Shown here one piece after another: positions 34,165-45,644 of a DNA stretch of 64,000 bases; position 1 is the first letter of the stretch, and each line of letters starts with the position of its first letter. Below the pieces are notes generated by a model, which did no database searches, had not been told where the DNA came from, and was given only the letters and a program-made list of their open reading frames with translations. Source of the stretch: Aquanectria penicillioides (taxonomy: Eukaryota; Ascomycota; Sordariomycetes; Hypocreales; Nectriaceae); contig PYIU01000004.1 in NCBI GenBank assembly GCA_003415625.1, positions 930,001-994,000 of the forward strand, written 5' to 3'. The translations under genes and the position numbers were made by a program.

Positions 34165-35843
34165 ATGCCTGCTGAACTTGCATCGCCAAAGCCTCCATCC
34201 GGCAGCACCAGTGACTTTACGAGGCTGCACATTAGTCCTCTCGACCCCGACCTGCTAAAAATTGTCCTACCCGCCGCCGTCGCTGCGCAGGCCCGCAACA
34301 TCTCATACCATACCATCGAAACGTTCCCCGAGAGGCGGTACGGCTTTGTCGAGCTACCCAACATGGAAGCTGACAAGCTCAAGAGAAAGCTCAATGGCAC
34401 TGTTCTAAAGGGAAGCAAGCTGCGTGTGGAAAAGGCACGCCCAGAGAAGCGCATGGAGCCAACCAGCGAGCCAGAGGAGGAAGAGAAGAAACAGAAAAAG
34501 TCGAAGAAATCTTCAGATTCGGCCGATGGCTCAAGGAAACGGAAGCGTAACCCCGATGTCGTTGAGGGTGTCGTCCTAACCGATCGCAAGGTCAAGCGAG
34601 GTTGGACTGAACCTGCTGACCAGCGGAGGAAAAAGAGCAGAAAGGACAAAGACACGGAAAAGGATGGAAAGACGACCGAGAAGAAGAAGCGTCAAAGGTC
34701 CAAATACACCGATCAGGAAGAGTGCTTGCTCAAGACCAAACTTCCCCTCAATGCCGTGGGCAACCTCACCGGAGACAATCTCCCCAAGAAGAGGAAGAAG
34801 AGGGCAATGCTAGAGAAATTACGGTGCACGAGTTTGAAAAGACAACCAAGTTCCCAAGCTTCCTGAAGAACACAGCTGAAAAGTCACAATCAAAAGGCGC
34901 ATCTGAGTTTGTGGAGGGCAAGGGCTGGGTGGATGAGGATGGCAATGTGGTAGAGGCCGTCAAGGCCAAGCCAGTTCCCGAGCTTATTGCCAAGAAGGCT
35001 AAAAAGGTCAAACCTGTCAAACCGGTGGTCCGGGTAGAGGAAGACGATGACGATGACGATACGAGCAGCAGCGGCACCAGCAGTAGTGGTACGTCTTCTG
35101 ATGAAGAGTCTGAAGAGGAATCTGAAGAGGAATCTGAAGTGGAATCTGAAGTGGCGGAGACGAAGAAGAAAAAGTCAGTGACTCTTGCTGACGAGGAACC
35201 GAGCACGGATTACGATGGCTCTCCTACACGTCCCCAGCACACAACCCCCATCTCAGCCATCAAAACCGACAGCTCGCGGCCCATGTCTTCGAGCTCTTCG
35301 AGAAGCCTCACCATCAAGATCCCCCCTCCCCTCACTCCCTCCGCCAACAAGGTTCACCCCCTCGAGGCTCTGTACAAGCGCTCCAGGACGGGCGAAAACG
35401 CGACCGAAACTCCCGCGCAGCAATCCAAACCTTTCAGTTTCTTCGATACAGACATTGATGAAGAGGATAATGCTGGCCAGACCAATCCCACCGTTCCCAT
35501 GACACCCTACACTCGTCAGGACTTGGAGTGGCGCAACACCCGGAGCGCAGCTCCCACCCCCGACACGGCACATCCCACCCGGATGCGCAACTTCTGGGCC
35601 CCACAGGACGACGAGGAGGATGCGGAAGCGGAGGATGATGCTCGCATGAATGATGTAGATGAAAAGGAGGATGAGGAGAAGCAGGGCGGCGATGCCAAGG
35701 GCCCAGAGAGCACCAGCGAATTCCAGTCGTGGTTCTGGGAGAACCGGCGTGATCTGAATCGGTCGTGGATGAATAGACGAAAGACGGTGGCAAAGGAGAA
35801 GCGGCATCGGGAGAATAAGGCGCGGGCATCCAAGGCAGTATGA
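34165..35843 (+). CDS. RRM-type nucleolar protein (NOL8/Nop8-like); one frameshift
   Basis: A single-exon gene of about 559 residues if one base is restored. Residues 15-95 form an RRM-like domain (TRLHISPLDPDLLKIVLP, RRYGFVELP as RNP1-like, KLRVEKARPEKR). Lys-rich nucleolar-targeting segments follow, then AREITVHEFEKTTKFPSFLK, an acidic Glu/Ser tract, and a conserved end (FWENRRDLNRSWMNRRKTVA). The layout suggests a nucleolar 60S-assembly factor of the NOL8/Nop8 kind, by inference. The frame breaks between 34782 and 34804, where the upstream frame reads NLTGDNLPKKRKK and the downstream frame EEGNAREITV. One missing base, perhaps in CCCC or GGG, explains it. The chosen ATG is the first that precedes the RRM directly; an upstream frame extension has no better start. 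Confidence 0.75.
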
Positions 35844-36569
35844 TGGGGTGGAACGAGGAGAGTTGGTTCATAGAGTACAGGTGGGATTAATATGCTCCAG
35901 GATACACAATGATATCATATATTTAGCCGCCCAAATCCTTTGATTTCCGACCTACACCTTGTGCCCAACGATAGCCATAATCTGATCTAACCCACTACAA
36001 GGTTTCAATGAAGAAAATCGGTGGGGAAAATGGGTAGCCATTGACACTGCATGTTCTTCCTTGGCCAGAACCATGTTTCGGCGGAAAAGTATCAGACTAT
36101 AGGTATAGGGTAGCGAACATGTCTCCTCGATCGGCCTATCCCATCATCAACCTCTGAGTTCATTAGAGCCATAGGTGTAATCAATTCAAAGTCAAAATGA
36201 TAAAATAATGTCTATTCTCTCAATTATTCTTTTAGTGATCTTTTTCACTATGACCTAGTATGGCCGAGTTGAAGTGTCTGGGATAGAACTACAGAAACAG
36301 TTCTAGTGAACCAAGAGCGCCCACTCTAGTCGCTGCAACAATAGGTCGAACACATTAGGGAACCTCACACATAGCAATATTGCTAGTTAATTATAGGCAT
36401 GAATTTTCAAAGATTCTGGTCTGAAATTATTTGGATTCTTACAAATATAACGAGAAACAGGTTGGAGGTACCAAAGAATAGGTGGTGTAACACAATCTAG
36501 GATACAGGCTGGAGGGAATCGGACGTTTCGGCGGATAATTCTGCCCCATCTCCCATTCTATTCCGCCAT
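35844..36569. other. AT-rich convergent intergenic region
   Basis: About 730 bp between two convergent genes is clearly more AT-rich than its surroundings, especially 36.1-36.5 kb. I see no gene or clear repeat in it. Confidence 0.5.
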
Positions 36570-39109
36570 TTATACCGGAGATGCTGCACGTAGAGGTGTA
36601 AATGAATAGTCTTCGCACATGTGAGGTCGATTATCTTCCGAGCATGCTCCATTTCTGCAGCGGCTGATCACGCGCCTTGTTCCAGTCATAGCTTCGTATA
36701 TCCCAACTGTATCTACCCTAGGTGGCTCTGGGGTTAGATGTCTCACGACACTATCCCTTGATCTTATTCCACTGCCTAGACGATGATCCTCCGAATTTTG
36801 AGGAGCGGATATTTCCTCAGACCCCAATCGAGAATGATGTCGATGAAAGATCTTGTGGCTCCCTTGTCGGATTTTGTCCATCAGATTAGGCAGGAATCTA
36901 CCGTGCGAATCTGACGGAGCGGTAAAACCGGAGTGTAGTTGGGAACTACGGCGGCGATGAGAAGCGGATCCAATCGAAACTCCGAGCCTCGCCTTTGTAG
37001 GTACCAACGAAGGCATCCGTGATATGTCCTCCATGTCTAGATTTCGAGAATCTGGATGAAAAGGGTCACCGTTGAACATCTTAGGGCCATAGTGGCGAAC
37101 CCTGACGTCGTCCTTGGCTAGACTTGACCTGTGGAATAATGTATTACCGGAATGGGCTGCGACGCCGCGGCAATACGGCACATCGAGGGTACTCTGCCCT
37201 ACATCATCAATATCAGGAAGTGGGGAAATCCAATCAGCAGTACAATGACGTGGTGAAAGCCGCGGGAAAGAGGTGATACCCGTTACATTGCTTGCCTTTT
37301 TCTCACGCTTAGAGCCATGTCGTCGAGCAATATCAGCCAGAAGCTCACCCGAAGTCGTGTAATGGCGTAAGACAAACCCCCCGAGGCAAAGGCCGGCCGG
37401 GTTTGCTGACTATCCATCGAATATGTTGCCAAAGTCTTATGTTTTAGGGAGCTACAGTCGGATGTTGCTCGAGTGCGACCAGCAACAGTACGCACTTCAA
37501 TGTGGTCAACATGAGAATGTCTCCTCGGCCAAGTGATCTCTGCGACGCCTTTTCGTGACACAACTGTTGTCTTTGCATCAGAGTCATCACCACGGACTCT
37601 TGTATAGACTCGTAAATCGCTTGTATTGACGCTCGCGTAAGATGTTCTCGGGAGATTGATAGTAGTTGCTGGATCAGCCACTGTAACTGAAGGTATTCTG
37701 ATCATGTTGCCCACTTCGTCCAACTTGGGACCTGAAGAGTTTCTCTGAAATTGTTGAGTGCTGGTTCCTTTCCCTAAACCGAATCTCGTGAACTTGCGTA
37801 TTTCCGTGACAACAAGCGTGACAATGTCATCAATGTCTTTGGAGCCAATAACGAACAAGTTTTTTGTATCAGGCACGTTATTTCTTTTGCTGTCAGCGAT
37901 CTGGAGATGGGATCCATGAAGTCTTTGAGCTTGCAATCGTTGATTGATCTTGGCTACGATGCTTTGCTGTATCTCGGGCCCGACTGTTCGAATGTCATTT
38001 TCGATGACCTCAAGCAGTTCTGCTTCTCTATCATGGTAGGGATCATTAAGGGCTGACTCTTTAGAAACCGTGCTGGAAGAATGCTCTCTTTTGTTTATGG
38101 AGAGTGCTGGGCCATAGTCAGGTTTTGGTGGCCAGAGTGTCTCATGACTCAGTCTGATTGAGGAGATACGATCCTTCTCAGACATGCGAATCATGTAAGC
38201 AAAACCTCCCGTTTGCTGAGGAACCAGGTCAACTGCAACCTTGCTGATTTGGAATTCGAAGCCAGACATTCGCCTGTCTTGAGAAACACCGTGCAAATAG
38301 TATGCTGACCCAATCGACCGCGGATTAAATATGTAGTAGGACTCTTTGACTGCGAGGGGCGATGGCGAAGAAACCTGGCATAGCCCTCGAGGCTCAGGAC
38401 CTCGATCTTCAAATTGGGGCCTGCTAGTTCCAGTGATCGCAGCCTTCGATGTACCATCTTGAATTGCACATGGGAGAAAACTTGTTGCATTGAAGAACTC
38501 ACCCTTAAGAGTGTAGTCGGGGGGAACTTTTGCCTGACCCTGAAGGGTCTGCACGATGGAAGGCCTTGGAGAGATCTCAGTGCTCACGTGTGTTTGAATG
38601 GGAGATGACTCCTGCAGTGATTCGTGGCTAGCGACCTCGTTTCTGGTGTGGCCAACGTTGCCATAATCCACGGCGCGAATAAGATTGACAATGCCTGCGA
38701 ACTCAGAGCAAAGCCCGCTGGAATTGTTTCCCGGCAGAAATAGAGCAGAACCTGGCGCTTTGTCAACCAAAGGGACGTCTGATGTTGTCCGTTCCCCACG
38801 ATTGCCATTATTCAACGTGACCTGGCATCTCGATGGCTTGGAAAGACCCCCAAGTGCTCGTGTCTGCTAGATCAAACCACCAGGGTTCCCAGAACTGACA
38901 AGACTCGAGTTTATTATGTTGCTGGGTACGGGACTAGAATCGAACCACTGGTGTTTGGACTCTGATCGGATTGCCTGCTTTCCCATTGCGCTCAGGATTT
39001 GAGGTTGAGAATCCTTGGGATAAAGTAGAATTTCGGATTGACCAGTTGAATTAAAAATCTTCGAAATCTTTGGGAGACAACGTCCCGCGTCATCCATGGG
39101 CCTTTCCAT
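36570..39109 (-). CDS. unrecognised Ser-rich protein gene, disrupted
   Basis: A long minus-strand coding signal of some 800 codons that I cannot assign to a family. The main block (37283-38815) has 510 codons without a stop, including FLPCAIQDGTSK, SYYIFNPRSIGSAYYLHG and ITWPRRHSHVDHIEVRTVAG. It stops after a G6 run (37377-37382). One added base lets it continue as GGFVLRHYTTSGELLADIA to a stop at 36570 through a basic Ser/Arg-rich tail. Upstream, the same frame is open to 39109 except for one TAG at 38867-38869. There another frame reads WWFDLADTSTWGSFQAIE, so a second indel is likely. The start (39109 or 38986) is uncertain. Base composition is more AT-rich than in neighbouring genes. It may be a real lineage-specific gene with sequence errors, or a young pseudogene. 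Confidence 0.5.
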
Positions 39110-39630
39110 GTCGCCACCTCAATGGTGGATGTTGGCGCTGCGAAAAGTCGACGAAAATGGAGGGCACGGAAGATGAGAAGGCGAATAGAGATGGCCAAAC
39201 TTAGTGGGGAGGAAGAGAGATGTTGAGGTAATTAGGTATGCTACGAATACAAGAAGAAGAGTTAGTTCGATGATGGCATGAGAGTTGAAGAAGTAGGTCG
39301 TTTCGTCTACAATGCTCCTTCCTAGGGATCTCCCAATTCTTACCGAAAGCATTGGTTAGTCCCGGAAAGAAAGTGCCCCCACAGAAGTAAACACAAGGTT
39401 TAAGCAGACGAGTGGATATAAGTATGAATTTTTTTTCTTCAAATGAATTTCAAGTAGAGCACCGTGGTGAAACCTTCATCTCGAGTTGTACAATGCTATT
39501 CACTGTGCAACATCTAAGCGGATGATTGAGGGGTTCCACGGATTAAGTATGATGGCATCATGCAAAGATAGTAGCTCGAGATGAAAAATAACTTTGCAGA
39601 GCTCTGGCATAACCCACAAACCCGCGTTTA
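39110..39630. other. intergenic, possible extra 5' exon
   Basis: The stretch lies between PAN2's stop and the disrupted gene. On the minus strand at 39119-39352 is a 77-codon frame with a hydrophobic segment (IIELTLLLVFVAYLIT). It also contains good intron signals (GTAAGA at the start, CTAAC and CGTAG further on), so it may be a 5' exon or leader of the disrupted gene. I could not connect it in frame. Confidence 0.35.
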
Positions 39631-42600
39631 CTAGGGGAGGGGAGATCCTTTCCCTGGCGTCCAGCTTGTACCTCCTCCAAACGCCGATCCGGGTTGTCCA
39701 ATACCAATTGGTCGTACCGGTGTCGTGGGGCCCACAGTACCCTCGGATGGCAAAGGGGGTGGAGTTTCGCTTCTTGAGATCTGGGCGTCTTCCTTGCGGG
39801 GCGGCTTGAAGTTGACATCGCGACCTGCACGGTAAATGTCTTGTAGCATCGTCTCGAGAATGCCAGCGTCCTGGAATTCAAGATATTTCCGATAAAGTTT
39901 GAGGGCAGTGCGTGAATCCTCGATCGAGTCATGGGTCTCCATCTGAATATCCTCCTTGAGCAGATACCAGGCCAAAAAGGCCAACGAGAGCTTGCGAAGT
40001 CGAGATTTGAGGAAGAACAGATCAATGGTGTCGATAACTTGGGATTTGGGGACGTGGATGTTGATGACCCGGAAATCCTGCTTCAAACCATGACCCAAGA
40101 ACTTGCATCCGAGATTGAGAAGAATCCAGAGCTTCTTGTATGCCAACTTCAGGGGCAAGAGGCTGTGCTTTGAGATGCGGGGGTCCAGGTCTTGCTCCGT
40201 AATTCCGGAGTATGACGTGAGATAATCCACGATGGGCTCTCGAATAGCAATGTAATCGTCGATGAATGGAGTTCCTTCATGCTCGCCTTGACCACGCACG
40301 ACGGAGGCTCGGGCGAGCGCATACACGATGGGTCGGATAGTTTCCCTTTCACCATCAGAATTCATTTCGATTTCTGGTTGCCTGACTGCAACGAATTCGG
40401 TGTCTAGTGCAATGATGGTTTCTGGACCAGGCGCCTCAGCATCGGGAGTGAGAACCTCGTATGTCTTCGCATCAGAGCTGGGATTAGGACTGAGCAACAC
40501 TGTTAGCTCTGGAGTTCGGTTGTGCATATAGCCAATGCACGTACTTGAGATCTTGGTAAAGGATGGATGTATCAATGTTCTTCCTCCAGTCGGTATCAAG
40601 CTTATTGTTGGCATCCTTCACTTGATACGCTACGACAGAGGGGACCTTCCAGGACGTGTTGAAGGTGAGGGCCTCTTCTGTGCTGACAGACCGCACCAAG
40701 AAATCGTTGAATAAGTGCCACTGGCTTTCGCCAGGAGCTTCTGGTTCCGCGTGTGCGACTGCGTACCCGTTAGATGTGCCAAGTTGAGTTGGAAAATGAC
40801 AATTTACCATTGACCATGGATACGAGGTGTGACTTTTGTGTTTGTCCGCTTTCAATATTGATGGCCATGCCAATGAGGGAGTATACAGTGATGTTATGCA
40901 TGCCTCGCTGCAGGTGCAGTTTCAAATCCTCCCCTTCGTAACAGAAGAATTGGCCTTGTTCAACGATGATGCCGATCTCCTCAGGAAGCCATCCAGGGGT
41001 CGACCAAAGCATCCGGTGATCCTGATTAGTAATGGCAGTATTGAGAAGAAGCACAGCGGGGATACTATGGATTGTTTTTCTCGTTGCGATTGTTTGATAT
41101 CGTTGACATCGACTGCACCATCCCTTAGAGGTTGTTTCTCTCTCAACACTATTCTTTAGGACCTGGGAAAAAGTGGTTCGTGGTAGCTTTGCATTTCTTC
41201 CCCCTGACTTCTAGTTAAAACGTTAGCTTAGGGTATGTTGGAAAGGAAAATTGAACACACAGATGAGGGATAGAGCAAATCGTTCACGAACGTTGACCCT
41301 GGCCTTGTGTACTCGCTTCTGCAATTCATGCATCGAATCGAGCTAGTAGCAGATGTTGCAAGAACCTAAAAAAATTAGCAGAAAACCCACTGAGCTGGCA
41401 TGAATTATACTGACCTGTTCCATGGCAGACGAATTAGGGTTTATGGATTTGTGATCATGCACAATTTTGTCTAGGAGGAATCGAGTCAAGCCTTGAAGCA
41501 TGACATTTAAAGACGAACCATGAGGATCTTCCTCAAGAAGGCCGAGTGGACCAGCTGCATCGATTAGCGATTGGCTCTTGTAAATCTGTGCCAGGATTTA
41601 GGTACCTTGAGGGTGGCTACTGAGGGTCTTCAACAAGTTTGTTGCTTGACAAATAGAACCCTCGGCTTTTTGGAGCATGTCAAAAAGGAAGCCGAGTTCG
41701 CACAGCAAACAAATATCGCTGATGCACGCAGTGGCAGCATGCTGAAGGGCGAGGTTCCTGATTACGGGGGTAAAGTGCATCATTTGCAACAATGAGTTGG
41801 CATAGGAATTTGAGATGTGAATCTCGAGTCCAGAGTATCGAGTCTTGTTGTAATATCTATGTCAAGTTAGCTATTAGCTATTCGGATAAGCTTCTGAGCT
41901 TTGACTAACCCAAAATCAAAATCATCGACACCGAACTTGCTGTACTTGATCTCGACATTCCGGTACATTACCGGGACTTCAGACTTCTTGCTTTCTATTT
42001 CCATCTCGGCAAGGGGGCTGGCTAGCTCGTCCGTTTTATCATCGTACGGTTTTGGTGTAGATGTTGCCAGCTCTCGAGCCTTTTCACTGAGGAACTTAGG
42101 TGCCTTGAGGCCGGAGTTGACAGCCTTGTCAACGTTTCGGGTATCCTCAGCTTGGTTTCGCCGAGTGCTGCGTGTATTTCGACCGTAAAGGCCAAATTCG
42201 GTAGCTTTGAGACCGGAAAGGAACTGAGTGTCGTGCTTGGCGGGCGGAGCGCCAACATCACAGGGGACGTCTGGCCAAGCCGATGCAAGAACCTCTCGGT
42301 AGTATGGTAGGCCAATTGAGTTGAGGGGGCTAGGAAGAGTCAACAGGTATATCCGCGAAAGGAGTCACAACAACTCACGTCTCAGGTGTCCAATCGATAG
42401 AAGGAAGAGGCTCCTCAGGCGTGGCAAACTCGATGGGAGTTGGTAAATCCACAAAGTGAAGTTTAGTAGGTGAGCCCCAGAGGTGAATGAGGCACTCGGC
42501 GTCCGTCAAAGCCATGGCCTCCCCAGAGGGAGCGATTTCAAACATGCTTAGGTATGTGAGAACGTTCGCTTGGCGAACGTTGCTAGTATTAGGATTCATA

Positions 42601-43750
42601 AGATCCACAACATGAATTTGACCACTTTGAGAAACCACGATACTGGTTGTCAACATGCGTGGATGCATGCGGACATATGCCGCCCCGGCGGGAAATGGAA
42701 TCGGCGGCATGGAGGACATCTTCTTGATGTCAAAGACATTGAGAAATGGATCAAGCATATAGTTCTGGCCCTGTCTAAGCGAGTATCCACAAGTCACAAT
42801 GAAATCATGCTGCGCATCCATGTCGTTGATCAAGGCCGAGTGCGCATTCCAAGTTTTCACGACCGCGAAACTGATAGGGTCGAGCAAGTCGACGGAGCCA
42901 TTCTTTGTGGCTGCGCAGATATAACGACCTCGCTTCATCACGGTATACTGATGTTCGGTAGGTACCTGGATACAGCTGTTAGCGTCTCATATAGGAGGCA
43001 GGGAGGGGCTATCAGACTTGTTTGACAACATCACCCTTAATGAGGTCAATGACAAGCATCGTATCCTGCAGTCCAGCAGCCAGGATCTCGGCGGTACCCT
43101 TTGACGTGAAACTCATACATCGTAAGTCTTTCATCTCATCATGTCTATCACTCCAAGTTAGTCTCTAACGATACCGGATATCATATCCCGGCTGGCAGGC
43201 CGTCGCGTACCTAATATGCCATATCGGTGGCCCCCTCCTCAACGCCATGTGAACATCCTTCGACCCCAACACCACAACGCCTTTTTCGTTGACGAGGATT
43301 TGGCGCACCGGGCCATCGGGAGTCAAGTGCGCTTTGAAGGAGGTATATCTTTGGAGCTCGGTGCCATAGAAGGAAGTTACGCGGCCCTACGATCTTGATG
43401 AGCGCCACGACGGGGGGCTATCGGAACCGAACGCACGACATACATAGTCATTGCCAGTCCAGAGAAGCTCTTGCGAGGTATCAAAGGTCATGGTCGTTAC
43501 GGGGGTGGGCATCGCATGCACGCCCGGGGGCGGGAACTGAATCCTAGCGACCTGGGGGACGACGACGACGACAGAGTCAGCACATGGAATACTGGAGAAG
43601 GCGGGGAGAGAGCCTAGACGATGACACGGGTGCGACGTGCGACCTCGGTGCAACGGTCGTGGTCACGTCAAGAGGCGGGACCTGGGCGGGCGACGGGGCA
43701 GCGCGAATGCGCTGTTGGGCTTGACATACCTCATCCCAATCTCCATCCAT
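39631..43750 (-). CDS. PAN2: PAN2, catalytic subunit of the PAN2-PAN3 deadenylase
   Basis: Twelve exons read in one exact frame: 43730-43750, 43444-43551, 43211-43386, 43018-43144, 42379-42965, 41910-42329, 41606-41856, 41415-41554, 41261-41365, 40808-41210, 40545-40758 and 39631-40489; total 1136 residues. The N-terminal WD40 propeller starts with [21 protein letters not shown] pseudo-ubiquitin-hydrolase domain lies in the middle, with Cys pairs in [10 protein letters not shown] and [10 protein letters not shown]. The C-terminal DEDD exonuclease has ALDTEF (Asp880, Glu882), [14 protein letters not shown] and [18 protein letters not shown]2 trims poly(A) tails in the cytoplasm with PAN3, starting mRNA decay. 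The start exon is just seven codons (MDGDWDE). With 11 introns and no frame error over 3.4 kb of coding sequence, it is a useful control for the frameshifts seen elsewhere. Confidence 0.96.
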
Positions 43751-44034
43751 TGTGGCAGAATAAACATTCTCCGGTGGAGCATAGCTATGGGGAAGAGACG
43801 CAACGACACCGCCAGCGCCGTAGAGGCGAGAGAGCTGCGATCAGTAAAAAGACCTGACGAGCAACAGCGCACCCAAGGGATGCAGGATTTCAGAGACCTG
43901 TCTCGGCGGACATCGTCGCGGATGGACGTGGGCGGGCAGCTTGGATCCTTGGAGGGGCAGCGAGCTTGGCCTTTAGCCGACATTCAGCCGCGCACGAACG
44001 ACCTGGGTATATAAGATACCCTACCCACATACAC

Positions 44035-44051
44035 ACCTACCTTAGGTAGGT
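44035..44051. repeat. AGGTAGGT palindrome
   Basis: A 17-bp near-perfect palindrome of ACCTACCT and AGGTAGGT around one central base. A related CCTAGGTAGGTA lies at 44186-44197, on the other side of the inverted repeat. Confidence 0.6.
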
Positions 44052-44071
44052 TCTGAGGTCACTGTGTGGGA

Positions 44072-44155
44072 GGACAAAATAATTCAGGAAGCCCCATAGC
44101 GACGTGCACATAGTTTTGCACGGCCCAAAATGGTTCTGAACCTATTATTTTGTCC
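44072..44155. repeat. 84-bp inverted-repeat (hairpin) element
   Basis: Perfect 12-bp inverted arms GGACAAAATAAT (44072-44083) and ATTATTTTGTCC (44144-44155) enclose a smaller inverted pair, GTGCA (44104-44108) and TGCAC (44117-44121). The element sits about 320 bp upstream of PAN2. It could be a small MITE-like relic or a structured regulatory element. Confidence 0.6.
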
Positions 44156-45644
44156 AACAGCCTGTCCATATACCCCTGTCACCCGCCTAGGTAGGTATGT
44201 ATACACACACCTTACCTTTGTAGGTACTGGAGGCACTCTACTGTAGGCACAGCACGCTTTTAGGCCCAGACAGCACAATCATGTTGAATGCATGATCAGC
44301 GGGCTATGTGCCAAGGGTTCAACGGTCTGAGATCTACAACAGTGATATGCAACGTCGCCTTGGTGGAATCGGCCGCAGTTTTGCGTCTCACCTGACTAGT
44401 TTGGAATTGAAAACCAGGCATCATCCTTTTTCCTTCAATGTTGAGCGAGCGCCATGTGGCCTTTGTCCATTTTCGGTTTCGGATGCCCACCTCCACACCG
44501 AGAAGCCCCATGGCCTTGTATAAGTGATGTAAGTGAGGCGCTAAAGTCCTGGCTAAGTAGTCCCAAGATTTACAGCCCAAGGATCATTTCAAGCCATTCG
44601 CCCGACGAACCTAGTAAGAAACACGGGTAGCGTCCGAATCCATAGCCGCTCCCGTGGAGGGGGTTTTCACTGAGGTTGCATCTGCGACATGGGAACACAC
44701 TAGTTTGGGGTTTCCAGCGTGGGGAATTCCGGTGGCCCCGAGCTCTGAATGTTTCCTTTTCTATCATGCCCTGTCTGTTCTAACCAATGCACCGAGTCTA
44801 ATGGTATACTCTAAACCTCCACAATGCTCTGTACCCTCTCGAACGAAAACCCCAAATTCAACAACGCCCATGTTCCTAACGCCTAGTTCATTATCATTAT
44901 ATATGTGTAGAAAAAAAAAAAAGGCACCGTTGGGACGGTTATCCTGTTCTAGATCTGGTGGGGGCAAGCTGAGACTGGATGCTCCTGGGCTGAAATGCAC
45001 AAAAACACTTCTAGCGCGTGGCAATCATTCCGTCATCCCTTTCCTGAAGGGTGATGCTTGCGCAGGTGGAGGGCGATGCGTAGTGGCTAGTGGCAATACT
45101 GTGTAAACCGAGATGTGGTCTGCGTGCACACTTCTGAGGCTCGCCCAAGTCGTGTTCCTGGACTGCCTAGGCCAGGTTAGGTCATCATGCAGGGGTTCCG
45201 TCAAGATACCCGCACAAGCGATGATACTCTGCGGCAGGACGCCCGAAGCATCCGGGTGGCCGAAATGAACCCTTGTTGAGAATTTGGTCCGCCGCATGCT
45301 GAAATTCAAGGTGACAGTCGTACGTCGAATGCCCCGAAGAAATTTTGCGTCGGCTCACTCTGACCGACTGAAAAACAACCTGCCTTTTTTCCCAAGTGGT
45401 AATCGAGGATCCACGACCACGCTAAGTTGGCCTAGTTCTAGCCACCTAATTTGAGACAGGCTGACTAGACCGACACGGGTGGGGATCATCACTGTCGAGA
45501 TTAAACTTCGTCTCTTGCAGGAGGCGCATGCCTCATATTCGACCTGGAAAGGATGCTGCATCGTAAGGAGTAGCCATGGCATCCTGCTTGCGTAGCAGCA
45601 GGAACTGAAGGGAAAAAAAAACCATGTCGTCCGTAGATATTGGC

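Larger units (their letters stand above)
43751..45644. other. intergenic region with inverted repeats
   Basis: About 1.9 kb lies between PAN2 (upstream side) and the methyltransferase gene (3' side), both on the minus strand. It contains the inverted-repeat element near 44.07-44.16 kb and AGGTAGGT palindromic motifs. No gene is supported. Confidence 0.5.

Noticed and set aside
38925..38965. tRNA-like B-box (GGTTCGATTC on the minus strand)
   Set aside because: There is no matching A-box or pairing acceptor stem at the right distance, and the sequence lies inside the coding signal of the disrupted gene.
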